From Thermoleophilia bacterium (lineage in GTDB: Bacteria; Actinomycetota; Thermoleophilia; Gaiellales; Gaiellaceae), in contig JAERMP010000022.1 of the NCBI GenBank assembly GCA_016844515.1, positions 1 to 15,050 of the forward strand: a DNA stretch of 15,050 nt, given 5' to 3'. Shown here piece by piece: positions 13,636 to 15,050 of this stretch. The notes beneath the pieces were generated by a model. That model saw only the letters and a program-made list of their open reading frames with translations, had not been told where the DNA came from and ran no database searches. The stretch's first letter is position 1; each line of letters opens with the position of its first letter. A program made the position numbers and the translations under genes.

Positions 13636-14009
13636 CTCTCGACCATGACCGACGTCGCCTTCACGACTCCCGCGGCGCTCATCCCCGGCGTGAGACCGAG
13701 CTGTTCTGCCGACTCGCGAGTGATGATCGCGACCACGCGGGCGGGCTCGGTCACGTCGATCTCGACCTGCGCGAGCAACCCTTCGACCGTCACCGCGCGA
13801 ACGACGCCGCGAAACCGGTTCCGCGCGGAGAAGCGCTCGGACGTCTCTCCACCCTTGAGCCGCTCGACCTCCGCAGCCGGTACGACCCGACGGTTCGCCG
13901 AGTCCCTCTCGACGCGGATCTTCCCCGCCCGATCCCAGCGCCGGAGCGTGTCCAGCGAGATTCCGAGAGCTCGAGCCGCCTCGGCGGCCGAGAGGTTCTG
14001 CTTAGGCAT
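13632..14009 (-). CDS. MerR-type HTH plus TOBE/Mop domain regulator, probable molybdate sensor
   Basis: 125 residues in two parts. The N-terminal MerR/excisionase-like helix-turn-helix (about 5-52) has LSAAEAARALGISLDTLRRW, then AGKIRVER and VVPAAEVERL. The C-terminal single TOBE (Mop-like) domain (about 60-125) has SARNRFRGVVRAVTVEGLLA, VEIDV, IITRESAEQLGL and the closing VVKATSVMVER. TOBE domains of this type bind molybdate or tungstate, so this is probably an oxyanion-responsive DNA-binding protein acting on its own operon. The ATG at 14009 is chosen because upstream codons overlap the divergent acetyltransferase gene and a strong -10 (TATAGT) lies 9 nt before it. It overlaps the permease gene by 4 nt. 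Whether it activates or represses cannot be told. Confidence 0.88.
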   Translation of the reverse strand: MPKQNLSAAEAARALGISLDTLRRWDRAGKIRVERDSANRRVVPAAEVERLKGGETSERFSARNRFRGVVRAVTVEGLLAQVEIDVTEPARVVAIITRESAEQLGLTPGMSAAGVVKATSVMVER

Positions 14010-14018
14010 TGCATAAGA

Positions 14019-14045
14019 ACTATACGATTGAGCAGTGGTCGTCAA
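14019..14045 (-). promoter_or_regulatory. Promoter of the regulator-permease operon: TTGACG, 15-nt spacer, TATAGT
   Basis: On the minus strand TTGACG (14040-14045) and TATAGT (14019-14024) are separated by 15 nt, the best -35/-10 pair in the window. The box ends 9 nt before the ATG at 14009. The -35 lies inside codons 2-4 of the divergent acetyltransferase gene. Confidence 0.65.
14023..14028 (+). promoter_or_regulatory. Candidate -10 box (TACGAT) of the GNAT gene, overlapping the opposite -10
   Basis: TACGAT ends exactly 6 nt before the GTG at 14035, placing +1 on the start codon. It shares two base pairs (14023-14024) with the minus-strand TATAGT box. RNA polymerase could not occupy both promoters at once. 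The -35 is weak. Confidence 0.5.
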
Positions 14046-14889
14046 GGAGCTCGAAGATCCAGGCGCGTTCCTCGAGGCCACGGCTCCACTCCTCCTCGAG
14101 GACGAGGCGCGAAACAACCTCATCCTCGGAATCGCCGGCACGCTCGATCAACATCCGTCCGTCTACCGCGAGTTCCGCCTGTGGTCCGTCAACGACGCCA
14201 GCGGCGAGGTCATGGGCGCTGCGCTCCAGACACCGCCCTACAACCTCGTGCTCGGTCGACCTCGCGACGACGATGCGCTCGTGGCGCTCGCCAACGCCCT
14301 CTCAGCTCAAAGGGTCGAGCTGCCTGGAGTCACCGGTGCCGTCCCGGAGGTCGACGTCTTCTCCAAGAGCTGGGTGGCCCGAAACGGGATGGGTCGACAG
14401 CGTCGGGTCGCGCAGCGCATCTACCGCCTCACCGAGTTGCGCCCCGTGGTGCAGGCCCGAGGGCACGCCCGTACGGCCACCGACGCAGACCGGGAGCTAC
14501 TCGTCGGGTGGGTCAACGCCTTCGTAGCCGAGGCCCTGCCTCAAGGCGCACCGGGTGGCGACGCCGAACGGACGGTCGACGCGCGACTGCGAACGGGCGC
14601 AGGTGGATTCACGATCTGGGAGGACGACGGTCCCGTGTCACTCGCCGGCTGGGGCGGTAGGACGCCGAACGGCGTTCGTATCGGCCCCGTCTATACACCT
14701 CCGGAGCATCGGCGGCACGGATACGGAAGCGCCGTAACCGCGGCTGTCACAGCAGCGCAGTTGGCTGCCGGCCGACAGTTCTGCTTCCTGTACACGGATC
14801 TCGCGAACCCGACGTCGAACAGGATCTATGTGGACATCGGATACGAGCCTGTTTGCGACGCGATCGACTACGCGTTCGACCTCGAGTAG
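14035..14889 (+). CDS. GNAT-family N-acetyltransferase
   Basis: 284 residues. The C-terminal half (about 140-284) is a GNAT domain. It has the acetyl-CoA pyrophosphate loop VYTPPEHRRHGYGSAV (219-234, R-R-H-G-Y-G) and a motif-B segment, LYTDLANPTSNRIYVDIGY (252-270). The N-terminal half (about 1-130) lacks clear motifs but resembles the degenerate first domain of two-domain GNATs. The substrate is unknown. The GTG at 14035 is chosen because a -10-like TACGAT ends 6 nt upstream and the protein begins normally (MVVKELEDPGAFL). It diverges from the molybdate-type regulator with 25 bp between starts, so that regulator may also control it. Confidence 0.85.
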   Translation: MVVKELEDPGAFLEATAPLLLEDEARNNLILGIAGTLDQHPSVYREFRLWSVNDASGEVMGAALQTPPYNLVLGRPRDDDALVALANALSAQRVELPGVTGAVPEVDVFSKSWVARNGMGRQRRVAQRIYRLTELRPVVQARGHARTATDADRELLVGWVNAFVAEALPQGAPGGDAERTVDARLRTGAGGFTIWEDDGPVSLAGWGGRTPNGVRIGPVYTPPEHRRHGYGSAVTAAVTAAQLAAGRQFCFLYTDLANPTSNRIYVDIGYEPVCDAIDYAFDLE

Positions 14890-14898
14890 CAACGCTTT

Positions 14899-14904
14899 TA
14901 GAGT
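14899..14904 (+). promoter_or_regulatory. Candidate -10 box (TAGAGT) of the last gene, with TTCGAC as possible -35
   Basis: TAGAGT ends 6 nt before the ATG at 14911. TTCGAC (14875-14880), inside the end of the GNAT gene, lies 18 nt upstream. There is no Shine-Dalgarno (TCCGCC), consistent with a leaderless mRNA. Confidence 0.5.
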
Positions 14905-14910
14905 TCCGCC

Positions 14911-15050
14911 ATGGACGATCGCCTCCGCAGCCTCTGGGACTTCGACGATCTCGCAGCCACTGAGGACCGCCTGCGAGAGCAGCTCGTGCGCGAGACGACC
15001 GGCGAAGGTCGAGCCGAGGTGCTGACCCAACTCGCCCGCGTCCGAGGCCT
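14911..15050 (+). CDS. N-terminus of an unidentified protein, possibly TPR-type, cut by window end
   Basis: Only 46 codons are present: MDDRLRSLWDFDDLAATEDR, then LREQLVRETTGEGRAEVLTQ and LARVRG. The segment looks fully helical and amphipathic. It resembles the start of actinobacterial tetratricopeptide-repeat proteins that open with LWDFDDP and continue into AxVLTQLAR helices, but too little is present to be sure. The ATG lies 21 nt after the GNAT stop and 6 nt after a TANNNT box, so it may have its own leaderless promoter. Confidence 0.6.
   Translation, partial: MDDRLRSLWDFDDLAATEDRLREQLVRETTGEGRAEVLTQLARVRG

Noticed and set aside
1..15050. CRISPR arrays, tRNA/rRNA genes, insertion sequences, prophage or defence genes
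   Set aside because: Looked for and not seen: no regularly spaced repeats, no transposase or integrase motifs, no cloverleafs.

Overview
High-GC bacterial DNA with dense, mostly leader-free genes. The gene content points to Actinomycetota, probably a deep-branching class such as Thermoleophilia. The evidence is a Lon-like PDZ protease, a Suc_Fer-like ferredoxin, a fused biotin carboxylase/BCCP subunit and actinobacterial TANNNT -10 boxes sitting 6-11 nt upstream of start codons. The class-level placement is inference; no rRNA or other marker gene is present.

Region 1 (1-8457) is a TCA-cycle district. A citrate synthase gene, cut by the window start, runs leftward from 700. Diverging from it across a palindrome-rich 156-bp spacer is a rightward cluster: isocitrate dehydrogenase, malate dehydrogenase, an SDR-fold protein with a degenerate active site, and a membrane-anchored PDZ/Lon-like protease. 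After a structured 129-bp gap come a 63-residue four-cysteine protein and a two-TM LapA-like protein. Facing them from the right is a leftward operon, sucC-sucD-aminotransferase. sucC and sucD overlap at TGATG. So citrate synthase, Icd, Mdh and succinyl-CoA synthetase lie within 8.5 kb; aconitase, 2-oxoglutarate dehydrogenase, succinate dehydrogenase and fumarase are absent from the window.

Region 2 (8528-12320) holds an unrecognised membrane-anchored protein on the plus strand. It converges on a leftward pair: an acyl-CoA carboxylase biotin carboxylase/BCCP subunit and a Suc_Fer-like [2Fe-2S] protein, overlapping by 4 nt (GTGA). Diverging from the carboxylase is pgsA (phosphatidylglycerophosphate synthase family).

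Region 3 (12451-14009, leftward) is a two-gene molybdate/oxyanion module: a MerR-type HTH plus TOBE (Mop-like) regulator and a MOT1-family permease, overlapping by 4 nt. The regulator shares an unusually compact promoter, with physically overlapping -10 boxes, with a divergent GNAT acetyltransferase (14035-14889). The last 140 nt hold the start of another gene, possibly a TPR-type protein.

No tRNA, rRNA, CRISPR array, insertion sequence or phage gene was seen. Two related GC-rich palindromic repeats (2893-2915 and 5267-5313) look like a dispersed genomic repeat. The most notable signals are the recurrent leaderless promoter arrangement, the overlapping divergent promoter at 14010-14045, the predicted bis-histidine [2Fe-2S] protein coupled to a carboxylase subunit, and the catalytically degenerate SDR in the TCA cluster. 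No clearly new multi-gene system is evident.
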